DNA of 64,000 bases from Gonocerus acuteangulatus. Taxonomy: Eukaryota > Arthropoda > Insecta > Hemiptera > Coreidae. The position numbers and the translations under genes are program-made. The stretch is from the NCBI GenBank assembly GCA_946811695.1, contig OX328124.1, positions 96,457,304 to 96,521,303 of the forward strand, in the 5' to 3' direction. The notes beneath the pieces are model-generated. The model had not been told where the DNA came from. It saw only the letters and a program-made list of their open reading frames with translations, and did no database searches. Below are positions 10,746 through 22,551 of the stretch, one piece after another; within the stretch, counting starts at the first letter, position 1; each line of letters opens with the position of its first letter.

Positions 10746-11237
10746 GAATAACATCTAGGAGCCCAGTGTTGTCTTACTTGATATATACTTCTTAAACAGA
10801 AATATGATTTTTCTTCAAATTCTGAGAATATAAGGCTATTTTGAGAATAGGTAAAACTTTAAAAGAAGTTACAATAAAACTTTAAAAATAAGTATAACTC
10901 AAAAAAAGTAAAACAAAAACAAAAAGAAAGTAAAACTTAAAAAAAAAAAAAAAGAGTTTTGTTGGCTTGCTAATTTCCATCTATATTGCCGTTCTTCTTT
11001 GAAGAAGTTGCAACACTGGAAGAAAATGGCTATTTCGGAGAATTTACTCCTTCATAAATGACATTTTCGAAGGCGTAACTCCCGAACTGTGAATCCTAGA
11101 AGATTTTGAGCTAGACTACAAGATTTCCCGGATCAAGACGTATCTATGTGCGAAGTTTGGTCAATATCAGTCAAACGGTGTGGATTTGTATAAGGAACAA
11201 ACAAACAGACAGACATGTGATTTTTATATATATAGAT
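10746..11237 (+). repeat. Tail of a dispersed repeat ending in TATATATAGATTT
   Basis: After an A-rich stretch (about 10938-10953), 11090-11237 contains GTTTGGTCAATATCAGTCAA, GTGTGGATTTGTATAAGGAA, AACAAACAGACAGACATG and a terminal TATATATAGATTT. The first two motifs recur in the tandem units at 12750-13230, so these are related repeats. Confidence 0.6.
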
Positions 11238-11375
11238 TTCATTTTATTTATTTTTCCTTGTTCATCCGTGGTAATATTAGACATAAATACACACATGATT
11301 CAATTTATTGATCTAGTTTAATCATTTTATATAGTGGCTTTGATAAATGACGCACGAAAAAATAATTGCTAAATA

Positions 11376-12140
11376 CTAATCCCAAAAAAAACATAATTGT
11401 GAAATAGAGGCCAAGTTCCTCCCCCCACAAAGAAACACTCCCTTCCCCAAAAATATCCCCTCCTAAAACCCCCCAAAACGCCTTACCATCCTACACTCCA
11501 AAAAAGTAGTACGAGTTAGTGTATCAAGTGCACCATATTTTCAACCAAAAATATTTGCCAATACAAGAGATGATACAAGAAAGAAATGTCCAAGTCCATT
11601 GGAAGACCTCATAGTTACTTACTAAGAACAGTAAAGACACTTCAACTGGCCTTTAAAAACAACAATAAAAATACTTATATCCAGTTACTAAAATATCACT
11701 TCCCTCAACCAGGTATATTCTTAAACTTGGCAATGTTTTATTTGTGCCGAAATTATCTTTAGAGAGAAAACTAAACATTGCCAAGTTTAAGAATATACCT
11801 GGTTGAGGGAAGTGATATTTTAGTAACTGGATAAAAGTATTTTTATTGTTGTTTTTAAAGGTCAGTTGAAGTGTTTTTACTGTTCTTAGTAAGTAACTAT
11901 GAGGTCTTCCAAGTAATGGAGTTGGTCATTTCTTTCTTGTATCATCTCTTGTATTGGCAAATATTTTTGGTTGAAAATATGGTGCACTTAATACACTAAC
12001 TCGTACTACTTTTTTGGAGTGTAGGATGGTAAGGCGTTTTGGGGGGTTTTAGGAGGGGATATTTTTGGGGAAGGGAGTGTTTCTTTGTGGGGGGAGGAAC
12101 TTGACCTCTATTTCACATTTATGTTTTTTTTGGGGATCTT
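11376..12140. mobile_element. Foldback element, arms of about 365 bp
   Basis: Left arm 11376-11738 and right arm 11773-12140 are near-identical inverted repeats around a 34-bp spacer (11739-11772). Mismatches are few, so the copy is fairly young or maintained by gene conversion. Arm landmarks are CCTCCCCCCACAAAGAAACA on the left and its complement on the right. No ORF. A foldback-type or long-TIR MITE is most likely. The target duplication is unclear. Confidence 0.92.
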
Positions 12141-12615
12141 ATTACTTTTTTCTAAGTATTAATTAAAATTTAGTTGCCGCATACCTTCTGGCTTTTTGTA
12201 CTTCATATAAAACCAGGGTCTTTGGATTCTGCGTAAAGTTCTTCTTACTGCTTGATATTTGATACCAAGCAGCATACCTATCTACATCTAATCACTAGCC
12301 TAGAAAAGTTATAAGCTCTTCCAGATGACATTACTCTAGAGGACAAATTGATTGCTCTCTTAACTAAACTATTTCACTGTAAAACACAGGAACCTTATCC
12401 CGAGGATAAAGATCACAATAGGGAAAGTGTAGAAGGCCTTCAAGAAAAAGATAAGAACAAAGACTATACATTTTGGGTTTGTGATCCTAAACTTTGGAAT
12501 TTAGAAGGCTCGACTTTGAAAAACTTAGTATCTGCTGTCAAGTATATTATGCAGTTAACCCCTACGACTTTATTTACTACATTTAAGAAATAAGTCACAA
12601 CTGTTGTTGTTAAGA
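12141..12615. other. Unrecognised sequence with an 81-residue frame
   Basis: The frame at 12348-12593 (+) contains a hydrophilic stretch (EPYPEDKDHNRESVEGLQEK) but no recognised domain. Its reality is doubtful. Confidence 0.3.
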
Positions 12616-13530
12616 TGCGTCGAAATGTTTCTTAAAACATCAAATATAGGCTCTCCTTACCAAAATGATTCATTTGATACCCCACATGATGGGTTTCAGA
12701 AGGAATGGTGGCTTTCCGATGAAACAAAAAGTACAAAACGTCATAGGTAATATGACACTCCCGTACCTACCTGCGTGCCAAGTTTGGTCAAAATAGGTCA
12801 AACCGTGTGAATTTGTATAAGGAACAAACATACTGACAGACAGCTGAAAGACCTTTTTTACCAAGCCTAGTGCATTTCCCGGACCAAGGCCTACCTGTGT
12901 GCCAAGTTTGGTCAAAATCGGTCAAACGGAGTGACTTTGTGTGAGGAACAAACATGCACACAGACAGCTGATAGATGATTTTGACCTAGCCTATGACACT
13001 ACCCGGATAAAGACCTACCTATGTACCATGTTTGGTCAAAATCGGTCAAATCGTGTGGATTTGTATAAGGAACAAACAGACAGATAGCTGATAGACAATT
13101 TAACCTAGCCTATGATTCTCCCAGCATCAAGACCCATCTGTGTCCCAAGTTGGGTCAAAATCGGTCAAACGGTACGGATTTGTATAAGGAACAAACATAC
13201 AGACAGACAGCTGGTAGAAGATTTTGACCGAGCCTATATGCGTCTAATTGTTTCTTAAAACATCATATATAGGTTCTTCATACGGAGACGATTCATTTGA
13301 TACCCCACATCATGGGATTCGGACGGAATGACGGGTTCCCGAAGGAAGTACAAAACTGGCACGTCCCCGCCCCGGAAGCGGAGTCAAACGCAACTTTTCA
13401 GGGGTTTTCGATTTTTTCCTTTAATAACACCTCCATATCTATCATCATGCAAAATTTCAAGTCTCTAGCATCATGGGAAGTGCCTAATAATTTTGATGAG
13501 TCAGTGAGTGAGTGAGTGAGTGAGTCCTAT
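12616..13530 (+). repeat. Tandem array of ~123-bp units flanked by a direct repeat
   Basis: The motif CCAAGTTTGGTCAAAATCGG or a variant occurs at about 12778, 12902, 13026 and 13145 (spacing 124, 124, 119), each followed by AAGGAACAAACA…GACAG. A ~100-bp segment at 12616-12740 (TTTCTTAAAACATCAAATAT, GATTCATTTGATACCCCACA) recurs at 13238-13345. A (GTGA)n tract lies at 13501-13525. It looks like one dispersed repeat with internal expansion. Confidence 0.75.
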
Positions 13531-13736
13531 AAATCCCGATTTTCGATCGCTTATATCTCAGAAACTATTCAATGAAGAATTATGAAAATTTCCAGTTTTA
13601 CTCACATCTAGTAGTATAATACCTGTGTAAAATTTCATAACTTTATCTTGACCTGGTTGAAAGTTATGAGAGAGTAAAAAGCGGCTCTAAGACCTCCTGT
13701 AATATACACACAGTATGCTTAGGCCGGAACTTGGCC

Positions 13737-13757
13737 TGGCGCACTACCGTGCGCCTA
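13737..13757 (+). other. GC-rich hairpin followed by CTAG
   Basis: GGCGCAC-TACC-GTGCGCC then TAG. A short hairpin before CTRR is the 3' signature of canonical Helitrons, which here would close the repeat region starting near 12616. The next base is A, not the T expected after a canonical Helitron, and no 5' TC end was found. Confidence 0.4.
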
Positions 13758-14355
13758 GATTTCTTTGGGGAATCTATTATCAAACATCAAAAAAATTTAA
13801 TTTTTTTAATTTTAAATGTTCTTAATATCAGACCAAAACATTTTATTACTATTGAATTTCTTTTCCAACAGTTTTATTTAGGTATAAAGTTTCTCAACAG
13901 CATTAGCTTGTCCAGGGAAATCGAAAAGTAGATTAATATGCACATCGCCATCGATGCGGAGCATAAATAATGAAATTATATCTCCTTGAATAAATGTACA
14001 TGTCGTCCCTACCATGTCGAACTATCGAATATGCAAATCGGAGCAAACTATAGAACGAACATATTCTACCCATTGATGAAGTAATATATTGAAAAATGGT
14101 CTTATTCGATACTTTATTTAAGGCTATACTAAAGGGGTTAGTGTTATAACAAGCAGTCCACAATCTATATGTAATACGAATTTGACAAGTTAACCAATTT
14201 ACTGGGTGCCATCGGACAGGAAATCTGTAAGGAACAATAATACCTTAAAATATTTTAAAGTGAGGATACACATTATAACACACTTTAGAGGACAAAGCAG
14301 ATACAATAAATTGATTTAGTCCGGAGGTACAGACGTGGAAAAAACCCCGAAGACA
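13758..14355. other. Unrecognised sequence
   Basis: No feature recognised. Confidence 0.4.
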
Positions 14356-14417
14356 AGGGATGGTTGAGATTCGGCTAGGAGAAAAAACGTCAGACCTTCA
14401 GCAAGAAATCTGTATTG

Positions 14418-14451
14418 GACGTTTCGGCCGCACGTTGGCAGCCTTCTTCAG
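14418..14451 (-). ncRNA. Hammerhead ribozyme motif, left copy of inverted pair
   Basis: Minus strand: CTGAAGA, stem II GGCTGCC/AACGT/GCGGCC (imperfect), GAAACGTC. Core bases are intact. Confidence 0.65.
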
Positions 14452-14614
14452 CACTAGAGAATGCCTAGGGGGGGGGAGGAGGGAGGAAGACCAAGAAGGC
14501 ATTTAGGTGACCATGGTTGAATGTATATGTGTGGTTGAATACATTCAAACATGGTCACCTAAATGTCTTCTTGGTCTAAATGTCTTCTTGATCCCCTCTT
14601 GGCATTCTATAGTG

Positions 14615-14648
14615 CTGAAGAAGGCTGCCAACGTGCAGCCGAAACCTC
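14615..14648 (+). ncRNA. Hammerhead motif with altered helix III, right copy
   Basis: CTGAAGA, stem II GGCTGC/CAACGT/GCAGCC, then GAAACCTC instead of GAAACGTC. The change breaks the ACGT palindrome, so this copy is probably inactive. Confidence 0.6.
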
Positions 14649-14758
14649 CAACACAGATTTCTTCCTGAAGATCTGACGTTTTTTTCTCCTAGCCGAATCC
14701 TAACCATCCCTTGTCTTCGTATATCTGCAACGGCTAACAATCTCCAACTCCACTGGAA

Positions 14759-16032
14759 AGAATCGTTATGAATGAAAGTATGAAATTAGCGAAAGAAGCC
14801 GAGTCCTTGCCAATGGCCGATGGTCCTAACCGACCTTATAGGGGTGTATGAGCGGCCTGGTGGTGGGGAGTTATTGGTAGGCTATTTATAGTGAGGGAGG
14901 GGGCAGAGGATCACCTTTTATATCCGCTACACTCCTTCTGGCTGGTGGCCAGTCTTTCTTCACCAATCTCCAAGGCACTACAATCTGGGCTTATAGATCC
15001 CAACCTATACCAAAGATCGCTTAAATCCTGAAAAGTTAAGCTTTATTCACACTGGATGCGAGTTGGGGCGATTTATCGTTTTGATATATAAGGAGGATAG
15101 CGATGAATAGTAAACGTATGAAATGAAAACAATGAAACCGACTTGCACTGAAGATGATACGCGGATGATTGATGGAGGAAAAAAAAATAACTTTGGAATT
15201 ACTTTCTCGAAGAATCATTAGTCATATCGGAATAGGATTTTTTTATACGGTACCTAGCGGGCAATAAAATGAGCCAGCTTTCCCCAAACTCTTCATTGGT
15301 AACAATATTTCAACAAAGGATTCTCTAGGAGTTGTAACCTATCCATATCCTAACATATATTCATAACATATGGCGTAAAAACCTACGAGTTGATCCCATC
15401 CTATTCATAACATAACGGATATTTTCATATATACAGAATGTAACAGATAAAATTATAAACCTTTCAGAAGGTGATAGTAGACCCCAATTACACCAAAACT
15501 GTTCAAATAAAGTATGGTTCAATTCCCAACAGAAACAGAGTAAATTCAAATATCGGATTTTAGATGAAATTTCCTTTGAGAAATCTCCTTTGAGGGATGT
15601 AATGTTACTAGGTTTATTATACATCAACATTTATCCATATATTACGTTTACTATTTAGGGGTTCCATAAACCAAATTCATGTTATTCATCAAAATCTTTT
15701 TTCTTCGGGAATTTTTTACTCTGTCGCCTAAAGGTTTCAAATTCATCCACTTTCAGGAAAACGTATTCGTTTTATAACCTTTAAAGATCTATAATAAGGA
15801 AGTTGACGGTTGCTTGGTTATTAAGGGTAAAATGCATCTTGTTAATTGAAAAAATGTGAAGAAAAATTATTTTTCAAAACAAGTAAGTTTTTTTGTTTTG
15901 ATTTCCGGGGCCCTATGTTGGTTTTCTGGTCCTTAGATTGAATTAGGTATTATTCTCAACCACAAGATAAAACTGGATAAATTGTAGGCTAATACTATAT
16001 CAAATCGTATATATATAGATAATATAATATAC

Positions 16033-16083
<51 letters not shown>

Positions 16084-16197
16084 GATTTGATACACTGATT
16101 TGAAAAGAATGGCGCCTGGTCGGTGCTATTATGACTAACCAACGAAATCGTCTTGGCAACAAGAGGCCATAGCTGAAAACACTTCTTAAATAAAACG
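14759..16197. other. Unrecognised sequence with a (TA)n tract
   Basis: A GC-richer patch at about 14800-14990 (GGCCTGGTGGTGGGGAGTTA) is unlike its surroundings, but nothing in it is recognised. A (TA)n tract at 16035-16073 produces spurious Tyr-Ile open frames. Confidence 0.45.
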
Positions 16198-16450
16198 TCC
16201 GTCGCGCAGGAGCTGCATAACTAAGCACATTCCTCAGCTAGGTGGGGAGAGTACTCCACATCCCTAAAGAATTTGCGCAACATAACCACTATCCATGCAA
16301 TGTAAATATGAATAGTTTAGCTCTTTTATTTTTGTAATGAATAGCTTACTGTATTATTAATTTTGCCCTGTAGTAAACCCTAACTTCTAATGGCCTGATT
16401 ATTTATAATCTATAGTTAGATAAATAAACAGAGCTACAGATTTAAACTGA
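16198..16450 (+). mobile_element. HINE-1 5' end, diverged and 3'-truncated
   Basis: TCCGTCGCGCAGGAGCTGCA followed by TAACTAAGCAC matches the 5' end of the HINE-1 copies at 25047, 30118 and 44095. Similarity then decays through ATGAATAGTTTAGCTC…TAATGAATAGC. No 3' hairpin follows, so this is a partial copy. Its subterminal repeat has a mismatch (AGCACATTCCTC). Confidence 0.75.
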
Positions 16451-17199
16451 CGGTTTTTTCGAGACCCATGGGTTATGGAACGTCAACATTTCTCGTCAGT
16501 ACTTCCTGATTGCGTCAAAAACGGGTATTTTTATTTTACGAGATAAAAGTAAAAGGAAGACGCCAATCTTGGACGAGAAATGTCAAGAGGGATTGATCAA
16601 AAATACTACAAGTGAAGAACAAATGTTAGAAACATCAAGTGGATTAATATAAGTGGAAGCCACTTTATAGATGCCAAAGGTCAACGGCTAGGATGAAATA
16701 TTTCTCTAGGACATGGAAGGCTGACGTCAAGGGAAATAAGAGCCATTTTCCGAGAGCTCTCTCTTCTCTTTAACTTCTTAATCATAACCTTACTAACGTT
16801 GGCTCAGAAAATACTTCTAGGACACAGCAACATCATATATAAATACATTTTGGAAAGTTAAAGCACATTACATTGCACAGACTTCGGGAAGCGTTTTCTT
16901 GCTAACTGAATAATTAGATCCTCTAAATTATTACAAGAAAATTTTCATTTTTTTAGGAAATTGGCTGAAGGAGGCAAGACGAAACGGTACCCGACCAATA
17001 GACAGGCCAAGGCTAACAGATATTATGAGCATATGGAGAACATTATAAGTAGTAAAGGCAGTCCTGTGAGTGAAACAAAAATAATGGCCCAGGATAGAAT
17101 ACAGAACAAGAGATGGGTTGAGGATAATTCATTTCATGCCTAATAGAACGAAGGAGATAGAGAAAGAAGACATAGAAAATGTTCAAAAGATCTTATATT
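16451..17199. other. Unrecognised sequence with a 60-residue frame
   Basis: The frame at 16961-17143 (+) is hydrophilic (GGKTKRYPTNRQAKANRYYE) and is preceded by a T-rich tract and AG (…TTTTTTTAG). It might be a small exon, but I do not recognise it and no partner exon is evident. Confidence 0.3.
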
Positions 17200-17405
17200 A
17201 TACTTTTTATTTATTTTATTTTTACGGTGTATCTAAATTTAGGCTATTAGCACCGGCCTATCTATACGTTGACACCCGTCCTGAACATCCATGGTGCAAC
17301 AGGGAATTTCTTTACGGGCCCTGAAATGAAAGAAATCATCCTGCTGTTGGCGGAACTTGAACCCACATCTCCCACATGAGAATCTAAGGCATTTCGGAGA
17401 GCCCC
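17200..17405 (-). mobile_element. tRNA-derived SINE, full length, minus strand
   Basis: Read on the minus strand, a head with GGGGGCTCTCCGAAATGCC is followed by a B-box-like GTGGGTTCAAGTTCCGCC and a body GCAGGATGATTTCTTTCA. The 3' end is GGTGCTAATAGCC…AGATACACCGTAAAAATAAA. It is the same family as 35041-35215. It is flanked by the direct repeat CTTATATT at 17192-17199 and 17406-17413, the likely target-site duplication. Confidence 0.85.
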
Positions 17406-17413
17406 CTTATATT

Positions 17414-17993
17414 GTAGTATGGTCAATTTAGCTTATAAATTAAGGAGACCCGAGTTGTTTTTACTATTTCATTTATTGAAATAAATGATGGAAGTACATA
17501 CTCTTCAAAAAATATTTTCATAAAATAGATTTCATATGTAAATTAGGAAAGTACTATTTTTTTACACAATATTGTCTCCGAAAATTAAAATAAATTAACG
17601 GAAAACCAATATAGATAAAATTAGGGATAGATGTTGTATTTCTTATTTTCATGCATAGGAATTTTCCAATACATAACATAAACCAACGATGAACTATCGT
17701 TATTCTAAAAATGCTCAAAAATAAAAAACTTCAAATATTAACGTCTGTTAAAATATTTTTTCTTGTATCTTAAAAGTAGTAGACCAATCTGAGTGATGGT
17801 CGTCCATTTCGGGCTCCAGCATTCTCCTAATGATATTTTTAGTTTTTTGGATGTTTTATGTTGCGTTAATTAATGGTGGGTTTAGAGGAAACATGCTTAC
17901 TACCTCAGTGTTCTATATATTTTATTTTATTTATCATATTTTAATTTTTTTTTTTATTTACATTAGGTACATAATAATACAAAAATACAGACA

Positions 17994-18038
<45 letters not shown>

Positions 18039-19122
18039 CTGATTTGCCGCTGGGAGGATGGCTGAAAAATAGAAATAAAGGCGAAGTCGCGGCGTAGAGA
18101 GGATGCAAACCCGCAACACGTTATTGTTTTACGTGTCTGCCTGAATCTCCCATTTGATACACCATTATTTTAAGGTCGTGATTCAACTAACTCACCACCA
18201 AATTCCAATCTTCGGGATTCAGATGTTTTTTAAAGATCCCTTTACCACCTTTCCCACGTTAAAGAATCAAAATCAGTATTCCTAACAACAAGACAAATGC
18301 AATAGGTAAATTAGTACATACATATTTAATACAAATGCAGTATATTCCTGAAAATTTACAATACTTCAAAAATCGATGGTTCTCAATGAAGATATGATCA
18401 GAAAAGGTATCCTGTGAATATTTACTTACAGACTATATGAGAGTCAACTAAAGATACCATAACAACTTATGTGAACTGCTAAGTTAAGGTAGCCAGTGCA
18501 TACACTCAATGGATTATACACCAACATTTGAATGCAACTAAATATGTTAATATACTTAAGTATGTAGACACGAATATTTTAGTGATATCGGTTCGTAATT
18601 CATGCGTACCTCCATTATACTCAGATTCCTAAGTATTAAATGCAATTTTAGAAGACAAGTACAGAATCTGCACTAATATAGTAATGTATGAATTACCACG
18701 AGGCGAAACATTAACGAATAAATAATAACAATTATAATAAATTATTTTTCATTTAATACGGTCCTCCAAGAAACTAATTCCCCTATTTTCTATCTTTCAC
18801 TTTTTCTAGCATTCATTAAAAATAATTAAAAAATAGAAAATTCGTAAGCGAAATGTATCATTTGAAACAGAATTGAGAAAAACATTTCATTAGCAATGCC
18901 AAAAAAAGTATTTTTTTCCTTCCAGTCTGACGAGAGTAAGGTACTTATGAGACGAATCAACGAATAACATGTAAGCGATATACTCATTCCAATTAAAATC
19001 AATTAATTCCTAATCTAGAATGTATAAAAGAATTATTACATACTTTGAAACGATTTCCGGATAAGATGAGTGATCCAGTGAGCCAATAATGCACGGCCAA
19101 CACACAAGACGAGCGCGGGAAT
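17414..19122. other. Unrecognised sequence with a (TA)n tract
   Basis: (TA)n at 17999-18036. No gene or transposon recognised otherwise. Confidence 0.4.
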
Positions 19123-19301
19123 GGGCAAGGACCGCTATAGCGGTCAACTTCGTCATATCTCGGCTCCTCGGGCCCAAGACCTCCAAATACTATTTTTTTG
19201 GTATACTCCGGCATCTAGCAGGAAGCATTGGAACCAATTCCGCCTCACTCGCGTAATTTCTTAATTTCAGCGAGCAGTGGCCGCTCAAGCGGTCCTTGCC
19301 C
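19123..19301. mobile_element. Small TIR element with internally palindromic ends
   Basis: The left end GGGCAAGGACCGCTATAGCG (19123-) and the right end (19281-19301), read on the other strand as GGGCAAGGACCGCTTGAGCG, are near-perfect inverted repeats. Each end also contains its own palindrome (CCGCTATAGCGG and CCGCTCAAGCGG). The ~180-bp element is GC-rich relative to its flanks and non-coding. Superfamily unknown. TTAA lies 1 bp outside the right end only. Confidence 0.72.
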
Positions 19302-19861
19302 GTTAAGGGGCTAAATAGCTCAAAGGGAAAGTCAATTATTAAAAGAAGGCAGTGACTTGACGTCTTAATTGAACCAGGCTTAACCAAAACAAATCTCCAT
19401 GTATGCTGCTACCAGTTTTGCTCATCATAATACAATGAACTACATAAAAAGCTGAACGGGATAACAGTCATGTAAGACCTATGTAATACAAAATAATGTA
19501 AACGTAATCGTGTTCTGATTTAGTTTAATTAAATGGATTTTCCCAGATACATATATGATTATGTATAGAATATCAAATCAAAAATCATATAATTAGCCTA
19601 GCAATAAATCTACGTCCTTAATTACAATAGGTGGTTATTAACAGAGCAAAAGTTAAAATTGAACCTATCTCAAACTCTGATCTCCCTTGAAAACGCATAA
19701 ATCTTTTGCCTTTTACTATCCATCTCAAGCTTTGTTTATTTTGTACGTTTTCATAGAATATTTCCGGTACTTTCATTATTAAAAGCAAGAGTTTGCGACG
19801 CTTATGAAGGCCGAAATTCCTGAGTAAAGTCCGAAAAGGTCTTCACGTATCCACTATTTCA
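19302..19861. other. Unrecognised sequence
   Basis: Nothing identified. Confidence 0.4.
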
Positions 19862-20160
19862 TTATTTTATTATTTATTTATTTTACGAGCTTCGCAACAA
19901 CGGCGACTTGCTCTTTTTTTTAAGATACAGTAAAAAATACAAATTTATATGTTCACAATTATCAGTAACTTATAGTACTAAATACAACAAAAGTTTAAGG
20001 AGAGCTTACGACAAAAGTTAGGAGGTTTGTGTTAAGAATTATGTGCTAAACATTATTTAGAGCCTTGCTATTTGAAATATAGTTAATATATTTACATAAC
20101 TTATCACTAAAACTAACTACAATTTTTTATTAGGTCATGATGGGTGCTACATTTGTGGTT
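19862..20160 (-). mobile_element. LINE 3' terminus, minus strand
   Basis: On the minus strand this ends in AAAGAGCAAGTCGCCGTTGT…GCTCGTAAAATAAATAAATA. It matches the 3' end of the LINE at 31740-33675 (AAGAGCAAGTCGCC…TACTCTTAATAAATAAATA). Both share the GAGCAAGTCGCC stem-like tail and A/T-rich 3' repeats. No ORF remains, so it is a heavily 5'-truncated copy. Confidence 0.7.
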
Positions 20161-20829
20161 TTCCATTAATGACCAAGTAAAATTGAGTAATTATTACATA
20201 ATAGAAAATAAAAATAATAATAATAATTACACAATAAAAAAAAAATTACTTTTGTTTCTTCAGATTCTGTGATACATGTTTATGTGTTTTAAATATTGGA
20301 GTATAGAGTGTATGACTACCCTCTGTAAGAAGTTCTTGTAGGTCGTGTGGTCCACTATTTCAAACAAAGAACGAAATTTTTTTATGACTGTTATTTGTTT
20401 AAAAGGTAAGTTATCCTCGACAAAAATTATATTTCAAAAAAATATTTTTCTGCGTAGACTGGTACTTTATTATTCCATGAATTTGATGGTGACTTTTTAA
20501 GTTTCATATAACATTTTAAATTGAGTAAAATTTGCTATATTTAGCGTAAATACTGTTATATAAGCTAAATACTGTTAAAAACATGACATATTTTAATAAA
20601 ATATTGGTATTAAATATAGATAAGATACACGCATTAAAATCCATTTGAAATAATTGAATCGAGGTCGGAGGCAACCAATGAATCGTTAATGATAATCGGG
20701 AAGACCAGATAAATATTATCAAGCGAAACTAGCTTCCGCGTTGCAAAGTAAAGAATATTTATAGCTTACGTAAAAGAGAATATATCACATCAGCACACGA
20801 TTAAATGGGAAGTCGGAGGTAGATTTTTC

Positions 20830-20868
<39 letters not shown>

Positions 20869-20891
20869 AACGGATATTAGAATTAATATAT
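20161..20891. other. Unrecognised sequence
   Basis: AT-rich, with a 30-plus-base poly(A) run at about 20835-20866 that has no SINE or LINE body before it. Confidence 0.4.
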
Positions 20892-20895
20892 ATAT

Positions 20896-21141
20896 CGTTG
20901 ATACAAATGCAAAGTATCGAATGTGAAAAAAAAGAATTTTCATTTTCAAACTGATTGCTGTTGGACTGTTGGACGGAAAACTCTCAAATCTAAGTTCACT
21001 CATTGAAAGGGGAATGTAACTTATGTCAAAAAGTCGAATCTAGAGACTATTTGACTGCCCAAAAATAAAGTAATGAATAAAAGTTTTTTCACTCAGGAAA
21101 GTGGTGATTTTCACATTCGATACTTTCCATTTGTGACGACG
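20896..21141. mobile_element. MITE family M1, copy 1
   Basis: Left end CGTTGATACAAATGCAAAGT followed by ATCGAATGTG. The right end is its complement (CACATTCGATACTTTCC…GACGACG). About 246 bp, with one poly(A)-like patch, non-coding. It is flanked on the left by ATAT. Other copies are at 45638, 50377 and 54331. Confidence 0.85.
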
Positions 21142-22425
21142 ATGTGCAAAGTCATCTGAAGAAGTTCTGACTTCTTTAACACTATCGTCATAAAGGTTAA
21201 TTGTTAATATGACGAAAGAATCTGCATTTGTAAAATTAACACAACAGAATGACGGTTATCTCTAATTTATAAGGCATCAAAGATAGAAAACATTCCGAAA
21301 TATCACCTAATCGAAATAGCAAATCTACAAATAAAGCAGTATACTCACAAGTTAATTGTCAACGTATACTTATATGGTGTTGCGAGAGCGTCAAGTAAAA
21401 TCATTCACAATTCACTTTAAGCACGAATTTTCTTCTAAGCACACGAGATAAAACACACTAGGCGCTTTAAAAATACATATAAAATTCCTCCTTTCAACAG
21501 CTTTTATCTTTTCCGCACGTTACTATCAGCACTGATAATAATAAGAACCTAGAAACCTCTGCAGGATAACCATTCTGGAGATTGTTTCTTCGGGTGAAAT
21601 GTTACGCTGACAATAATAAATCATAACGCAGGCGTGCTAAGAGCGTGAATGGAGACGTGCTGAGCCCTCAAACCCGCGGATCAGACTGAGAGCCGAGAGT
21701 TGGCAGAGCTCCCGGCAAACGCTAGATTTGACTCTCGAGAGTAACCAGCCTTCCTTCCGAGTAGTCTGAGCGCTCTATGAACGAATTCTACAAATAGGAA
21801 GGCCGCACAAAGCCTAATTACGGATCCTTCACCTAACTAACTATGTAGGAATGATGCAGACATATGAATTATACCGTAAGTAAATAAGGTTGCGAGGTTA
21901 CATTTAACATTGGTCCAGTCTGGGATCAAGAAAAGAAAACAGAAAAAAAAAACAACTTTCTGAAGCCGTTAATAACAGAAAACAAAGAATTCAATCAGGA
22001 AAATATGAAGGTTTTGGACTCAAACATAATTTTAAAAATGACATCTGTTTTTGGAGAACGAATAGTAAGCCGTAAACATGAATTATGTACACAAAAAGAG
22101 GCTGAAACTCCATTAACAAGAATATGCTGGGGTTAATTAAATTGTCTGTATATTGGTCAGAAGGTCCCAACAAAGAATAAATAAATAATAGGCGTGCTCA
22201 TAAAATAATAAATATATTCCTCTTGAATAAATAAAATAATAAAACCTGCCTTAAATCTAGTAAAAAGTTCAGTACTTGCGGATAAATCCTAGTGTACCGA
22301 GATGTTGGGCAGGTTTTGGTGGATCTCTTGGAGCAGGTAGCAGGATACAAATTGCTAGGAGAACGACACTTGGCGCTTAATCTGCTGAGAAGCCGAATCC
22401 TCCGGTTATCTGCTCACTATCTGGA

Positions 22426-22429
<4 letters not shown>
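21142..22429. other. Unrecognised sequence including a GC-richer patch
   Basis: 21610-21790 is clearly GC-richer than its surroundings (GAGCCCTCAAACCCGCGGAT, GAGTTGGCAGAGCTCCCGGC). It might mark a promoter or first exon, but no TATA box, initiator or coding frame can be defended. The rest is AT-rich. Confidence 0.35.
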
Positions 22430-22486
<57 letters not shown>

Positions 22487-22521
22487 GGCGCATCAACTGT
22501 TTGGCTATTAGCGCCAATCTT
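22430..22521 (-). mobile_element. 5'-truncated SINE, minus strand, long A tail
   Basis: A ~54-base T run (22430-22483), then AACGGCGCATCAACTG…GGCTATTAGCGCC, is the reverse complement of the common SINE 3' end (GGCGCTAAT…GCGCCGTT-A(n)). GATACT flanks both sides (22424-22429 and 22522-22527), a plausible short target duplication. Confidence 0.8.
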
Positions 22522-22551
22522 GATACTAACTCCTTAACTAACGGTAAAAAT

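Larger units (their letters stand above)
14356..14758. mobile_element. Non-coding inverted pair of Penelope terminal segments
   Basis: 14356-14463 (GGGATGGTTGAGATTCGGCT… to the hammerhead and GCATTCTC) is mirrored by 14600-14716 (GGCATTC…hammerhead…AGCCGAATCCTAACCATCCC). The ~135 bp between them contains G-rich sequence and its own inverted pair (AGGTGACCATG / CATGGTCACCT). The right copy ends in GCAACGGCTAACAATCTCC, resembling the PLE-A end. No ORF: a MITE-like derivative carrying only the two ends. Confidence 0.82.

Noticed and set aside
11376..12140. Retroviral or LTR element
   Set aside because: The repeats are inverted rather than direct, and there is no ORF or primer-binding site.
13737..13757. 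Definite canonical Helitron 3' end
   Set aside because: The hairpin and CTAG fit, but the following base is not T and no 5' TC terminus was located, so it is kept only as a weak feature.
20835..20867. Poly(A) run as a retroposon tail (also 34442-34488 and 45336-45381)
   Set aside because: No SINE or LINE 3' sequence precedes these runs, so they are left as simple repeats.
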